From assembly GCA_905182985.1 (NCBI GenBank), contig CAJJDN010000060.1, positions 191,481-255,480 on the forward strand: a DNA stretch of 64,000 nt, in the 5' to 3' direction. Shown piece by piece: positions 12,538-24,900 of the stretch. The translations under genes and the position numbers were made by a program. Under the pieces are notes generated by a model. That model ran no database searches. It worked only from the letters and a program-made list of their open reading frames with translations, and was not told the origin of the DNA. The first letter of the stretch is position 1, and each line of letters begins with the position of its first letter. The stretch is from Paramecium sonneborni. Taxonomy: Eukaryota; Ciliophora; Oligohymenophorea; Peniculida; Parameciidae.

Positions 12538-15152
12538 TCAAAATAATTAATTATTTTCTGTTTATAATTTCCTTCTTGTAAATTCTCCTAATGTTTCAGT
12601 AATCATTACTTTTTTGCTTCTCATGTATTTTCTATAAGATAATAGGACAACTTCTAAATTATTTTGAGCAAAATATCCTTAAAATTTACCCATTTTATCT
12701 ATATCTAGCATAAAAACTCTTAAAAACTCTTATTACAATAATTCAAGCTAACTAAAAGATTACGATATTATTATTTAATTGTTTGACAAAGACTATCTAT
12801 TTTTAATTGAAGGAAGTTCTAATAATTAATGTATGCTTTGTTTATTTTAATTTTATTCTATTAATATTTCAGTTTAACTTTATTAAGCAAAAGAGGGACT
12901 TTCTGTTGGTTTTTCTTCTTCTTTATGATAAATCTATCCAAAATTTTTAAAATGAATTGGAGATATAGTTTTTGTTCTTGGTTTTGAAGGACTTATTGCT
13001 GGTGCTGTTTCATTTTTTATTGAATAAAATCTTGATCCTTCATCTTCTTTATCATCAGTATTTGATTTCAAAGTTTGAAGTTAAAAAAATCCTTTTTTGT
13101 TTCCAACTCTTTCATATTTTTATCTTATTTATACAACTTCTTAAGAATTTTCTCTTTGTCTCAAGATATCTAAATTTGGTTAGTAGAAATAATAAGGGCA
13201 ATTAATTATACTATGATTTTCCGAACAGCAATAGCATGTAGATATATAATTTAAATTATAGAACATTAACTAATCTTTAAGTTTATGAAAATGTTCTGCA
13301 TCACATTTAGAATGTTTGATGATTTTCAAAAATGTTTATCTAGGCATCTTTAAAACTTGAGTTAAATCTTTGCTTATTGCAGTAAATTATCTATAAGATT
13401 AAGTTAAAAATTCAAATTCTCCAAAGCTTTATCCTTTGACTAAAGTAGCCAAAAGTTTTCCAGTTTAATTCTCTACTATCATTACTTCTCCTTTCCAAAC
13501 TGTATACAAACTACAATCATCCAATTAACCTTACTAATAGATGATTTCCTTAGGTGTATAAGATTATATTTATAGTGTTTACGAAATTGTTGGAATAACA
13601 TTTTTAGAAAAATTAGATTTATAAAAGGAAATTTCAGACATTATTTTTGTTTAAATATTTTTTTAAAGATCAGCAACTATATTAGAAGGAAGCTAATATA
13701 AAATTTAATCTATTTCATCAGTTGAATTTTATTATTTTATTTTTGCTTAATATTTTAGGTAATTTCTAATTCTACTTTAAACTTATTAATCCACTTAATT
13801 TTTTTTCATATAATTATTAATCAATAATAAAGTACGTTGATAATTTTATTATTCAGTATCCATGTTTGTAAATATATCACCTATTTTATTAATAGCAAAT
13901 GCAAACATTCCTGTAGAGAAAATCATTAAAATAGTAGCACACAATACTTCATAATTATTTTATGCTGAAATGTCTCCATAACCGACAGTTACCATTGTTG
14001 TTGTTGCCCAATAGAATGAATATAGATAATATGAGAGAGTATCTTAAGAATTTAGTTATAATTTAGTTGTCCAAGATAATTCATATGAATTTAAACTTTT
14101 CATTCCAACATAATACCATATGCAAGACATTAGGTGAGCAAAATAGAATACGGTGATAATTAGTTATAATAAGTTTGTTAATTATATATAACCAGCTTTT
14201 GTTGCAAATATTTCTTCAAATTTTCTTATTTTCTTCTTTAATTTTTTGTAATTCATAGCAAACTAAATTAAAACCAAAATTTCAAAAAAAATATTAATTT
14301 TGATGTCAATTCTATCAATTACTATTAATTGAGTTATAAAATACAATGTATCTTCAAGTAATTCTGTTTAGACATAATGTTTAACAATTTCAGTTCTATT
14401 CATGATGAAATCTCCTTCCTTTATAAATCCTTAATTCAATTTCAAAATTATGTCCAAAATAAATATAAAAATTAAGGATAATTCTATATGACCAAATTAA
14501 TAATTGGGTTGAAATGCCACTCTAAAGGGTAGCCACCAAGTCAAAAACATTAATTAAAGTGCTCTTAAAATATTCCAGACAAACATAACAATTGCAGTTG
14601 GATTTATAATAGGAAAAAAAATTTTTTAAGGAGATGTATTTGATGACCGAGATTTATTTGAAGAAATATTATCTTAAATATAATTTTCCTCTAAAAAAAC
14701 TTACATTTAATTTGAAATAATAGTAGGTAGGATATAAGCTTGTCTTTTTAATTTGCTTATAAATTTTCTAACCAATTACTCTGTTTAAAACATTTTATAT
14801 ATCTAAACATTTTTTTGTGATTTTTAATATTCTGATACATCTTTTTCTTTTTTAATTAACAGCGCTCTTTGACTATTTCTATTGAGCTGAATAATTAATT
14901 AATTTTACTTTTTATATGTGTATACTTGTTCTTGAAGGTACAACCTGTTATTATTGGATTTCTGAAGAAGGAAAATTAAGCGATCGAACTGACTCAGTAT
15001 TTTCTTTTAAAGGAGCAAGTGAAAGATCAACTTTTATCAAGTGGGGTCTGAATTCGTCAAACTATTTAGGAGAAACTTTCTTATTAGAGCTAATTTAGAT
15101 TACATTAAAAAAAATCTGCAGAATTAACAGAGTCACGATTATCTTCAATCAT
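12538..15152 (-). CDS. Second K+ channel, CNG/HCN/EAG superfamily
   Basis: Paralogue of the neighbouring channel. It shares the N-terminal FRPHLIKVDL block, the S1-S6 layout, the pore YWATTTMVTVGYGD (about 13965-14020), a cNBD, and the same Cys/His motif after it (CYCCSENHSIINCP). The C-terminal tail is different and ends FTRRKLQTENNQLF at TGA 12538-12540. The start ATG 15152 (MIEDNRDSVNSADFF) gives an acidic N-terminus like that of the paralogue, but the first splice junction could not be settled. Sequence divergence between the two copies is large, so the duplication is old, unlike the perfect 1.2-kb repeat next door. Confidence 0.8.
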
Positions 15153-15423
15153 TTTAAATTGTTTATTTAATTAATTAATGAGAATTATTTTTAAGATATG
15201 TATTATTGATTTTTGAGGATTTGAAATTGGTAATTAAACAAATAAAGAGAAATTTATTTAGGTTTGATTATAAACTTATAAAAAATAGTTATTTTAAAAC
15301 ACAATATATATTAGCACTTTATATTGGAAGTTAATTGTTAAAAATATATTGATATTTTTGCGTAATAATTCATAATAATTTTTGGACTCAATTTATTGAT
15401 AACAATAATTTTAAATAAATTAA

Positions 15424-17070
15424 ATGGCTGCATCTTCAACATTCAATGTAATAGCTTTGGGAGGATTTCTAGTATTCTCTGTGATTGGTATCAATATTTC
15501 TAATAAGTATTAATTTGATGATCTTACGATAGCCAATTTTATATAGAAATTTTAAAGGTATTATTGGTAATCGTAGGAGTTATGCTTATTCATTAACTTT
15601 ACTTGATAAAGAGGAATACTCCATAAGTAATTATGAAACCGAACCAAAAATAAATTAATTTTAGCGTATTTTAGGATAACAATAGGAATAATCTTTAACA
15701 ATCGAATTACTATAGAAGTATAATAAAAATTTAATTAGATCATGAAACTGAATAGATGTAAGGGTAATCAGATTTAATGGATAATTAAAACCAAAAAGAA
15801 AAATAAAGAATTTTAGATAAGGAATAAAGAAAACATAATATGAAGAATCGTACTAAATTTAATCGTTATAAAGTTAGATTTTTAATAGGATAAAGATTTA
15901 TTAGAGAGTGTAAAATAATACGAGAATGGATCAGTGAGATAATTTTATGGAGACGATTCCAGTTAAATTCATCATACTTATTATTAAGCTCCAGTTTAAC
16001 TCTTTGGAAGAAGTGGGTTATGTAAAATCATTATTAAAATAAGATAATGAAATCTAAAAGAAAAATAAAGAAACAGAAAAATTATTATCAAGGTTGATAA
16101 AGAAAATGGGAGATGCTCAACTAAAAGTTGAGGAGCTATTTTTCAGTTAATTTGTTCCTACTTTTGTAAATGAATTTTAAGATCATTTAATTAATGTTAA
16201 TAGAATGTTGAAAGAACATTTTTAATAAAAGATAATTGAAATTGATATTTTTTTTGCCAACAAGCCTTTTGATATAAATTCAAATAAACATGAAAAATCA
16301 GTTGGTTTGAAAAGTGTCACAATAGATGATGTTATTTTTTTAAAGAATTAGATTAAAACAAAATAACGTGAACCTGTTAAAGCACCAATAGATATTGATA
16401 AATTTACAAGAGATAAAGCAGATTTTATTAAAGAATGTGATCTTTTAGAATTATTTAATAACATATTAGATTTGAATTTGCTTAATAGAAAGATTATGGC
16501 TGATAGAAAGTTCTTGCTTTTAAAATTATTATCTTTTTCAGAGAGTAGAGGAAAACCTTAATATTAAACTGATGGTTTAGTGGAGAAGGTTTCAAGCGAT
16601 TATGAGGTAAGATAATATTAAAATATAAAAAGATTCTCTTTAGTGTGTTTATTAATACAATTTTAAAGTGTGTAAATTATGAGAAATAAAGATTTAGTAA
16701 GTTTAATACAAATGATGGTAACGAAAGTGCTTTAAAAATGGTCAGTGTAAGCATTATTTAATTGGAATCTTTTGATTTGAATGAATAGAAAAATGATTAA
16801 TAAACCAGAAACTTTGTGATTTAATAGAAGTTAGATTAAATAGATTAGGAACCTTAATTTCATTTTTACAGTGACCATATTGTTAAGACATTAAAAAAGA
16901 ATAAGGATCTAGAGTCAAAAAAGCTAAATGAATTTATTTTATATACTTCAAGAGTAATAATAAATAATAGAATGATAGGATTGTAATTCATTGAATGGTT
17001 TTGTCTGTTATTATTTGTTGCATTTACTAAACCTACCTAAGTAGCATTGGTTACAATTGCAATAGATTGA
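15424..17070 (+). CDS. Unknown membrane protein with two N-terminal and one C-terminal TM segments
   Basis: Reconstructed as one gene with introns of about 26-28 nt. ATG 15424 opens a hydrophobic segment (FNVIALGGFLVFSVIG), followed by a second (KVLLVIVGVMLIHQLY). A long Gln/Asn/Lys-rich soluble region with coiled-coil character comes next, including KKNKETEKLLSRLIKKMGD, then helical parts with many Phe and Leu. A last TM (EWFCLLLFVAFT) lies just before TGA 17068-17070. No family recognised. Several alternative frames are open for long stretches, so exon joins between 15500 and 16050 are the least certain part. Confidence 0.6.
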
Positions 17071-17243
17071 AATGGATTAAAGAATGATTAAGTGTTTGAT
17101 TAGAATGGCAAAGGACTTATCCTTTTTGGTGACAAATCTTTGATTTAATAATTATAAATTATAGTTTTGTAACAACAATTTATAATAAAAAGGATTTATT
17201 GAAATAAAATCCCAAATTTTATAAATAATTTTGATTATCAGTT

Positions 17244-17633
17244 TCAGTATTCAATTGGCAATTCTTGAATAATTTATTCCTGCTCGTATCTAGATCTTGA
17301 ATAAGCAAATACAGTTATTTTATAACTATAATAAATGCCTGGTATAGTCATTAGAATGCCAATGAACAATAAAGGCAGATATTGATCATAATTAGATGGT
17401 TATTTAAAAAATAGTAGCAAACCAATAATCAAAAAAGTTATTCCTAATATAGTAAGCATAATAGTTATTGCAATTATCTTAATTAAAATATTTAGTACTT
17501 TCTTGGGAATGGCATTAAGATGAAAAAGTGGTAAATCCTTAAAGTTTTAAACTGTATTATGGCTATCATCTTTAGATGTATTTTAAAGTTCAAATTCATC
17601 TATTTATCCTAATTTATGAGGTTTCAAATTCAT
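17244..17633 (-). CDS. TMEM230/TMEM134-like two-TM protein (DUF872)
   Basis: Intronless frame of about 129 residues from ATG 17633 to TGA 17244-17246. It has a polar N-terminus, two TM helices (about residues 55-80 and 88-108) and, after the second helix, the family signature PGIYYSYK...YSRSRY. This family of small eukaryotic membrane proteins sits on secretory and endosomal vesicles; its molecular role is poorly defined. The length is normal for the family. It is transcribed away from the next gene with only about 22 bp between the two start codons. Confidence 0.75.
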
Positions 17634-17655
17634 ATTAAAATATTAAATAATAATC
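17634..17655. promoter_or_regulatory. Very short divergent intergenic spacer
   Basis: Only 22 bp separate the two predicted start codons. If both starts are right, the two genes share or overlap their promoters and 5' UTRs. A later start in the plus-strand gene is possible. Confidence 0.3.
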
Positions 17656-18675
17656 ATGCAAACAATGACTTAATTATGTATATATTTCAATTATATAGAA
17701 CTTAGTGGTTTCTCATTTTTTTCACCCAGAAATATAAGAGATAATTAACATCTCATTCTCAAATCAACTACAACCTTTCATACTAAAAAAAGATAATTGA
17801 TCTTTGTAAAAAAGAAAAAATAAAAAAGTATTTCCCTTCCACACTCCTGTCGATTCCCATAATTAGAAGATGATCAATATTTGAAAACCTTAACATTGAA
17901 GGAAAGAATAAAGAAACGATATTTCTAACCTTTAAAGAATGCTGTTGCTAAAATCACTGAAATTAGACAATAACAATTGTCAAGAAGAAAATCAACATAT
18001 GGATTAATTTTTGGTTAATTAACATAAAAAGAAATGCTTAATCTTCCAACTACAATTGAATAACATAAATAAGTAAATAAATAAGAACTGGCTTTGGCAA
18101 GCTTTGCAATAATGTTAGAAAGAAAATAAAGAAAAAAAACAACTAGAAAGTTATCCAAAAAGCTTTCTAAGCAAGAATCTTTAGTAGGTAACAAGTATAA
18201 TTTATAATTATAAGAATACGATAATATGGAAAGACCTCCTTCTTGTAAAACTCCCCCTAAATTGTTCTTGATTACTAAACCATAAATCAAATCTAAAATT
18301 CAATCAGAAAAAGAAAGATGTTTCAAAGGATTAGATATGAAAATGTGTCATTTTTTATCTAGTTAACTTTAAAAAAAAGCTTTGCCTTAAAAAACTTAAA
18401 AAGTCAAATAACATTTTCAAACTTAATCTTGTGCTTCACTTCAAAATCTCTAAATGTATTCTTTTGCATCATCTCCTCGTCTAAAGGTCACTGTAAAATA
18501 ATGTACAGAAGTCAATTTGGCTCTTTTAAAATAAAAAAGTAAATCAACTATAAAAGCTGAAAGACCTTATATATAGCATAACAGTTAATTATTAAAAAAG
18601 ATACAGTAGACATTTGAAATCAAAAACACTAATTGGTCAAAATAAAATTCACTTGAATAAAAATAATAAAACTGA
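17656..18675 (+). CDS. Unknown basic Lys/Gln-rich protein
   Basis: One open frame of about 340 codons with TAA/TAG as Gln from ATG 17656 (MQTMTQLCIYFNYIELSG) to TGA 18673-18675. The product is strongly basic, with many KK and KR pairs, scattered Ser/Pro, and no hydrophobic helix after residue 25. No domain recognised. The minus-strand ORF at 18015-18290 is its shadow. The 3' end faces the DYRK kinase gene with about 57 bp between them. Confidence 0.55.
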
Positions 18676-18732
18676 TTAAAAACTAGATTATATAATATAT
18701 ATAACTTGCAGAGAGTATCATTAAATTATTAT

Positions 18733-20480
<1,748 letters not shown>

Positions 20481-20574
20481 CAACTAATCTGTTAAATTAA
20501 TATTATGAACTTAAAAGAATAAGAATCAATTAATGATTATTTTAAAGATGATTAAAAATTTATAGGTGAATTAA

Positions 20575-21530
20575 ATGGCTGATTATAAGGTAATGCGTGG
20601 ATATATAGGTGGATATGGAGATGAATTGAGACTCTATTACACAAAATTTGATCCACCAAATAAAAAAGCATCTTTATGTATTGTTCATGGATTTGGAGAA
20701 CATTAAGGAAGATTTCTACATGTATATTAAACAATATACATTAAGATTGCCGATATTTTTGCAAAATTAAATAATGTTTGTTGTTTAATAGATTTTAAGA
20801 GGATTTGGATATTCTGGAGGTCCAAGAGGATCTTAAACTTTAGAAGAATTACAAAGGATATAGAAGTTTTATTAAGATAAGTATCAAAAGATCTTCCACT
20901 CTTTCTTTATGGACATACTATGGGTGGATTATTAATTATTAGTTTTTTAATGAGGAATTCTTAATTAAAAATAAGAGGAATTATTACAACTGCTCCTATG
21001 CTTGGATTTCCTATGGATAGAAAATTAAAAGGAATCAAATATATTGCTTTTAAATATTTTGGACACTACATGGAAGTATGATTTAGTAAAAATTTTTTAT
21101 AGGATTTGGTAATTAATTACAAAACTCAATATTACTGGAATGAGTAAGAATGATCAACATCTACTAAGATGTTTTCAAGATAAATTAATGATGCCTTTAT
21201 TAGATATTGGTAGGGCTAAAAGTATTCTCGAAACTTTAAATCAAAAGTTTAAATATTCAAATATCCTATAATCATTTTACATGGTAAATAGGATGCTGTA
21301 TCAAGTTATTATGAGAGTATAAGATTTTATGAAAAATGTGGTAGTCAAGATAAATCTATCAAATTATTTAAAATTCGTTGCCATGAATTATAACAAGATT
21401 TAGAATTTGTTAAAATGAAACAAATCATTGTTGATTGGCGTTCTATAAGAATTCAAAAGGCTGAACCTTTTGGTATTCTAATATTTCTATTAATCTTTAG
21501 GAATATTATTGTAATCTAGAATCAATTATG
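20575..21530 (+). pseudogene. Decayed monoacylglycerol-lipase-like alpha/beta hydrolase
   Basis: Clear homology to lysophospholipase/monoacylglycerol lipase, starting MADYKVMRGYIGGYGDELR. It shows CIVHGFGEHQGR, LID-FRGFGYSGGPRG, YGHTMGG, TAPMLGFPMD, ILHGKQDAVSS (Asp) and CHELQQDLE (His). Four one-base frame changes (near 20796, 20853, 21122 and 21258) cannot be explained by GT...AG introns, while two real introns can be (about 20722-20745 and 21076-21102). The nucleophile motif GxSxG reads GHTMG, so the catalytic Ser is Thr. This points to a pseudogene, or to errors in the assembly. The 3' end is uncertain: one splice option adds a C-terminal hydrophobic helix and ends at 21694. Confidence 0.65.
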
Positions 21531-21690
21531 GAATTCCAAATGGAAAGAATAATAATATGAAAATTTTATTTGCTATCTTTTTCATTTTAATTTATTTATT
21601 GGTGATTTTCAAATTTAAAAAGAGATTCAATAAATATTAATATCCAATTATTCCATTGATGATAATATATAGATATTATAATAAAAATTT

Positions 21691-22165
21691 ATGAAAAATT
21701 TTAGACGAAACAATAATCAATCATTCAGACCTTTTAGAAATAACAGAAGACCTAGATCAAATTTCTAAAGAAAATTCAGCAGAGATGATAATGATAGAAA
21801 TAACAATTAACAATGTAAATGGCTTTTTATAGACTATCCATTTAATAGCTGATAGAAGACCATTTAAAAGAAGTTTTAGATTTAAAAGGTCTGGTAAATT
21901 TGAGGGATTTAGAACTGGATTAAAAAGATCTAGAAAATTTTCTGAAAACAAAGGAGATAATTTAGAAAATAAATTGAATTAATAATTGGAATAATATAAG
22001 AGTGGATAATAAGTAGTTGGAAATAGCGGTATCAATAAATATTTATTTCAAGCATCATCTAAATTGGATAATGATTTAGATGCATATTTTTCAAGAAAAG
22101 GATCAATTACAAAAGAAAATAATTTAGACAGAGAATTAGCAAGCTATTGGAAAAAAAATAATTGA
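21691..22165 (+). CDS. ALYREF/CHTOP-like mRNA-export adaptor
   Basis: Small basic protein, MKNFRRNNNQSFRPF..., rich in Arg/Asn/Gly-poor RNA-binding-type repeats. A 34-nt intron (about 21814-21847) joins it to an FKRSFRFKRSG segment and a C-terminal KLDNDLDAYFSRKGS. The LDxxLDxY motif near the end is the UAP56/DDX39-binding signature of Aly/REF and CHTOP proteins, which load mRNA for export in the TREX complex. There is no RRM, so it resembles CHTOP or UIF more than ALYREF. TGA 22163-22165 ends it 85 bp from the convergent kinase gene. Assignment rests on the C-terminal motif and composition. Confidence 0.6.
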
Positions 22166-22250
22166 TAAATGTTAAAATATTCATAATCACAAGTTATATA
22201 ACACAAGAATACTCTTATGATAGTTAAATAAAAATAATTTTACATAAAAT

Positions 22251-23580
22251 TCAATAATTATGAGATTATGATTATTGTTTATCTCTGCTCAAACATCCAA
22301 AAGCAGAAAATACTTTATCCATAAATCCCATTTCCTCTTATCTCTATTATGGACCTTATATTTCTCTTAATCCTTGGGCCATTTATTGTCTTTGAGATAC
22401 TCTGCTAACTCGAGTTTTAAAATCATCATCCTAATTATAATTAGAACAAGCAGTCGATTTGCAATTATTATTAGAGTTTGATTGAATTGGATAATTAGAT
22501 GATTTTGATAAGTTTTTTATATCTCCATTGCTTGTATTCTATTTTGTAGTTTTAATAAAAGATCTACCCAAAATGTCTTCATTTTATGGTGAAATTGATC
22601 TACTAGACACATCCTGTTGTTTATCTTCTCTATATATGAATGATCTTAAATCAATGCCATAACTTTTATAGAATTTTTTCATCCAAACATGTTCAAAGAT
22701 TTAGTTCATAGAAAGTCTTTCATTAGGATTATATTTAAGGATTCCCTAAATTAATAATTTAGCTTCAATAGATAAGGTTGGATCATAATCTATAGGTACC
22801 ATTTTAACAATATTATTGCATTTTTCATTTTCATTTTTTCCTTTGAATGGTGCATAACCATGTATCAATTCATATAATAAAATTCCTAAACACCAAATAT
22901 CTAAACTAAAACTATATGGCTAATTGGTTAACATTTCTGGAGCCATGTAATCTAGCGTTCCACAGAAAGTTCTTCTGACTCCATTTTAAGTTGTTTCTGC
23001 AGACCAACCAAAATCACAAACCTTTATATTACCTTATTTATCTAATAATAAATTTTCTGGTTTTAAATCTCTATGAATTATATTTTTCTTATGTAAATAA
23101 TCTATTCCTAAACAGGTTTAAAAGAAATATACAAAAGCCTCATTCTCAGGAAGCCTTTTTCTTTTTCTAATATAACTGAACAAACTGCCATTTTCTTAAA
23201 AATATAAAAAAGTTATATACCTGCTAATTCTAAAATAAGAAATACATTCTCTTTATCTTCAAAATAATGAAATAACTTTGTTATATGAGGATGTTGTAGT
23301 CTTCTCTAAATTTTAATCTCTCTTTTAAGATTTTCGACAGAACAATACTCAAATATTTACTTTTTATTCATCTTAATGTTATTAACCAATAATACCACTT
23401 TCATTGCATACATCTAACCATTTTATTTATCTTTAACCAATTTTACACACCCATAACTGCCTTTTCCTAATTCCATCTTATTATCTCTAATAATGATTTC
23501 AAAATCCTCTGCTTATCTTCTAATTGATTTCAATGTTGAAGCTGAGTCATTTAATTCTGTTTTTGACTTTATTTAACATG
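22251..23580 (-). CDS. Aurora-like serine/threonine kinase
   Basis: Kinase domain with Gly-loop ELGKGSYGCVK, Lys in MYAMKV, catalytic HRDLKPENLLLD, and activation segment DFGWSAE....RRTFCGTLDYMAPEM; the WS after DFG and the RRTxCGTLDYxxPEM block are typical of Aurora kinases. Introns of 20-odd nt interrupt the N-lobe. The C-terminal extension is Ser/Asn/Gln-rich and ends FGCLSRDKQQSQSHNY at TGA 22251-22253. Auroras act in mitosis and cilium dynamics. The 5' end is uncertain: the frame is open to about 23650 without an ATG, and the first in-frame Met is at 23476, inside the start of the Gly-loop region. Confidence 0.8.
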
Positions 23581-23997
23581 GTCTACAATTGTTCTTATGA
23601 GACAATGCCCTTTAATAAAATATACAATCTACCAATCAGTATCCTTGCATTTTTAAGAGCAATATTTCATTATTTAACAAGCAGAACACATGTACATCAA
23701 TTCTAATACTGTTTTACTTGTACAATATTTATATGAACACACTTAATTCATTTTATAATTTATAATAACGCATTAATTAATCTATTATTCTCAATACAAT
23801 CTCATTAAATTCATTTTATTTTAGAGCAGAATTATTATAAGAAATCAAGGAGTATAAACCAGAACTTAAAGATATTTTAAATTATTCTAAATTTAAATAG
23901 AATTATATTCTATTTCAAATATTCATTTACTAGAGGATATTGATTAACAATTTATGAATTAATTCAAAATACTATAAAATTTTTATTAGAAATATTT
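23581..23997. other. Intergenic, divergent promoters
   Basis: About 400 AT-rich bases between the Aurora-like kinase and the deformylase-like gene, which point away from each other. The undetected first exon of the kinase may lie here. No element recognised. Confidence 0.4.
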
Positions 23998-24871
23998 ATG
24001 GCTCATTTAAAAAAGTTTTCACTTGCAAAAAAATTAAGTTAAATACGTCAAAATACTTAATAAGTTTTTACTCCTTTATTATTTGCAACAGGGAATGATG
24101 ATTGTCTCTTTTATTCATCTGATTTAGTAATGAACTTTTCATCAAAGAAAATAAGAGAAATGAAAAATCTGCTATTTACTATTTAAACTTTAGAAATACC
24201 TTATTTATGTGCTAATTAAGTAGGATTAGAAGATAGATATTTTGGAATTTAGTTTTAAAAATAAAATTTCAAATGGTCATTAATTGAAGAAAAAAACTTA
24301 GAATAATAAATATGTGTCAATCCTTTAATTATTAGTGTTTCTGAAACAACTACTGTTGATTGGGAAACTAACATATGTTTTCCATTTATTCGTAGTTAAA
24401 TAGAGAGATATGATCGAATTCGTTTACAATTTTAAACTCTAAATGATGAATAAGAATAGGAATTTGAAGGTTTTAATGCAAGAGTTGTATAATAGGCGAT
24501 TGGTAATTAAAAATATAGTTATTTTAGATAGTTTAAACGGTTATTAGATACTTGATCCTAGAATTCATTGTGGAAGATGGGAAATTAATCCAAAATGGAA
24601 AAATGTCTTACCTAAAACAGAACTTACAATTGACACTTATAGAATAGAAATTTAAAAGTTAGTAAAGAGTAATCCAGAATGTTTTAGAAAAAGATCTGTT
24701 AAAGAATTGAATAAAAGAGTTAAAGAAGAAGATGATGAGTTTTCTTTTGAAGCTATGATGATGAAACGATTAGAAAAGTATATAAAAAGAGAGATGCTTG
24801 AACCTGCTGCAGCAGATATGGAGGGATAATATAAATAACATATTTTAGATTAGATAAAGAATATCAAGTGA
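23998..24871 (+). CDS. Peptide-deformylase-like protein lacking catalytic residues
   Basis: Begins MAHLKKFSLAKKLSQ, a basic amphipathic stretch that could target mitochondria. Deformylase landmarks follow in order: CANQVGLEDR (motif 1, normally GLAANQVG), CVNPLII, WETNICFPF where EGCLS is expected, and ARVVQQAIDSLNG where QHExxHxxG is expected. The last reading needs a 25-nt intron at 24503-24527. Both metal-binding His and the catalytic Glu of HExxH are therefore absent (QAIDS). A lysine/glutamate-rich C-terminal extension of about 90 residues follows, ending at TGA 24869-24871. The fold is probably kept but deformylase activity is not expected. A structural role, for instance in a mitochondrial complex, is only a guess. 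Confidence 0.7.
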
Positions 24872-24900
24872 TTTTTATATATTTTTGTTTATAAAATTGA

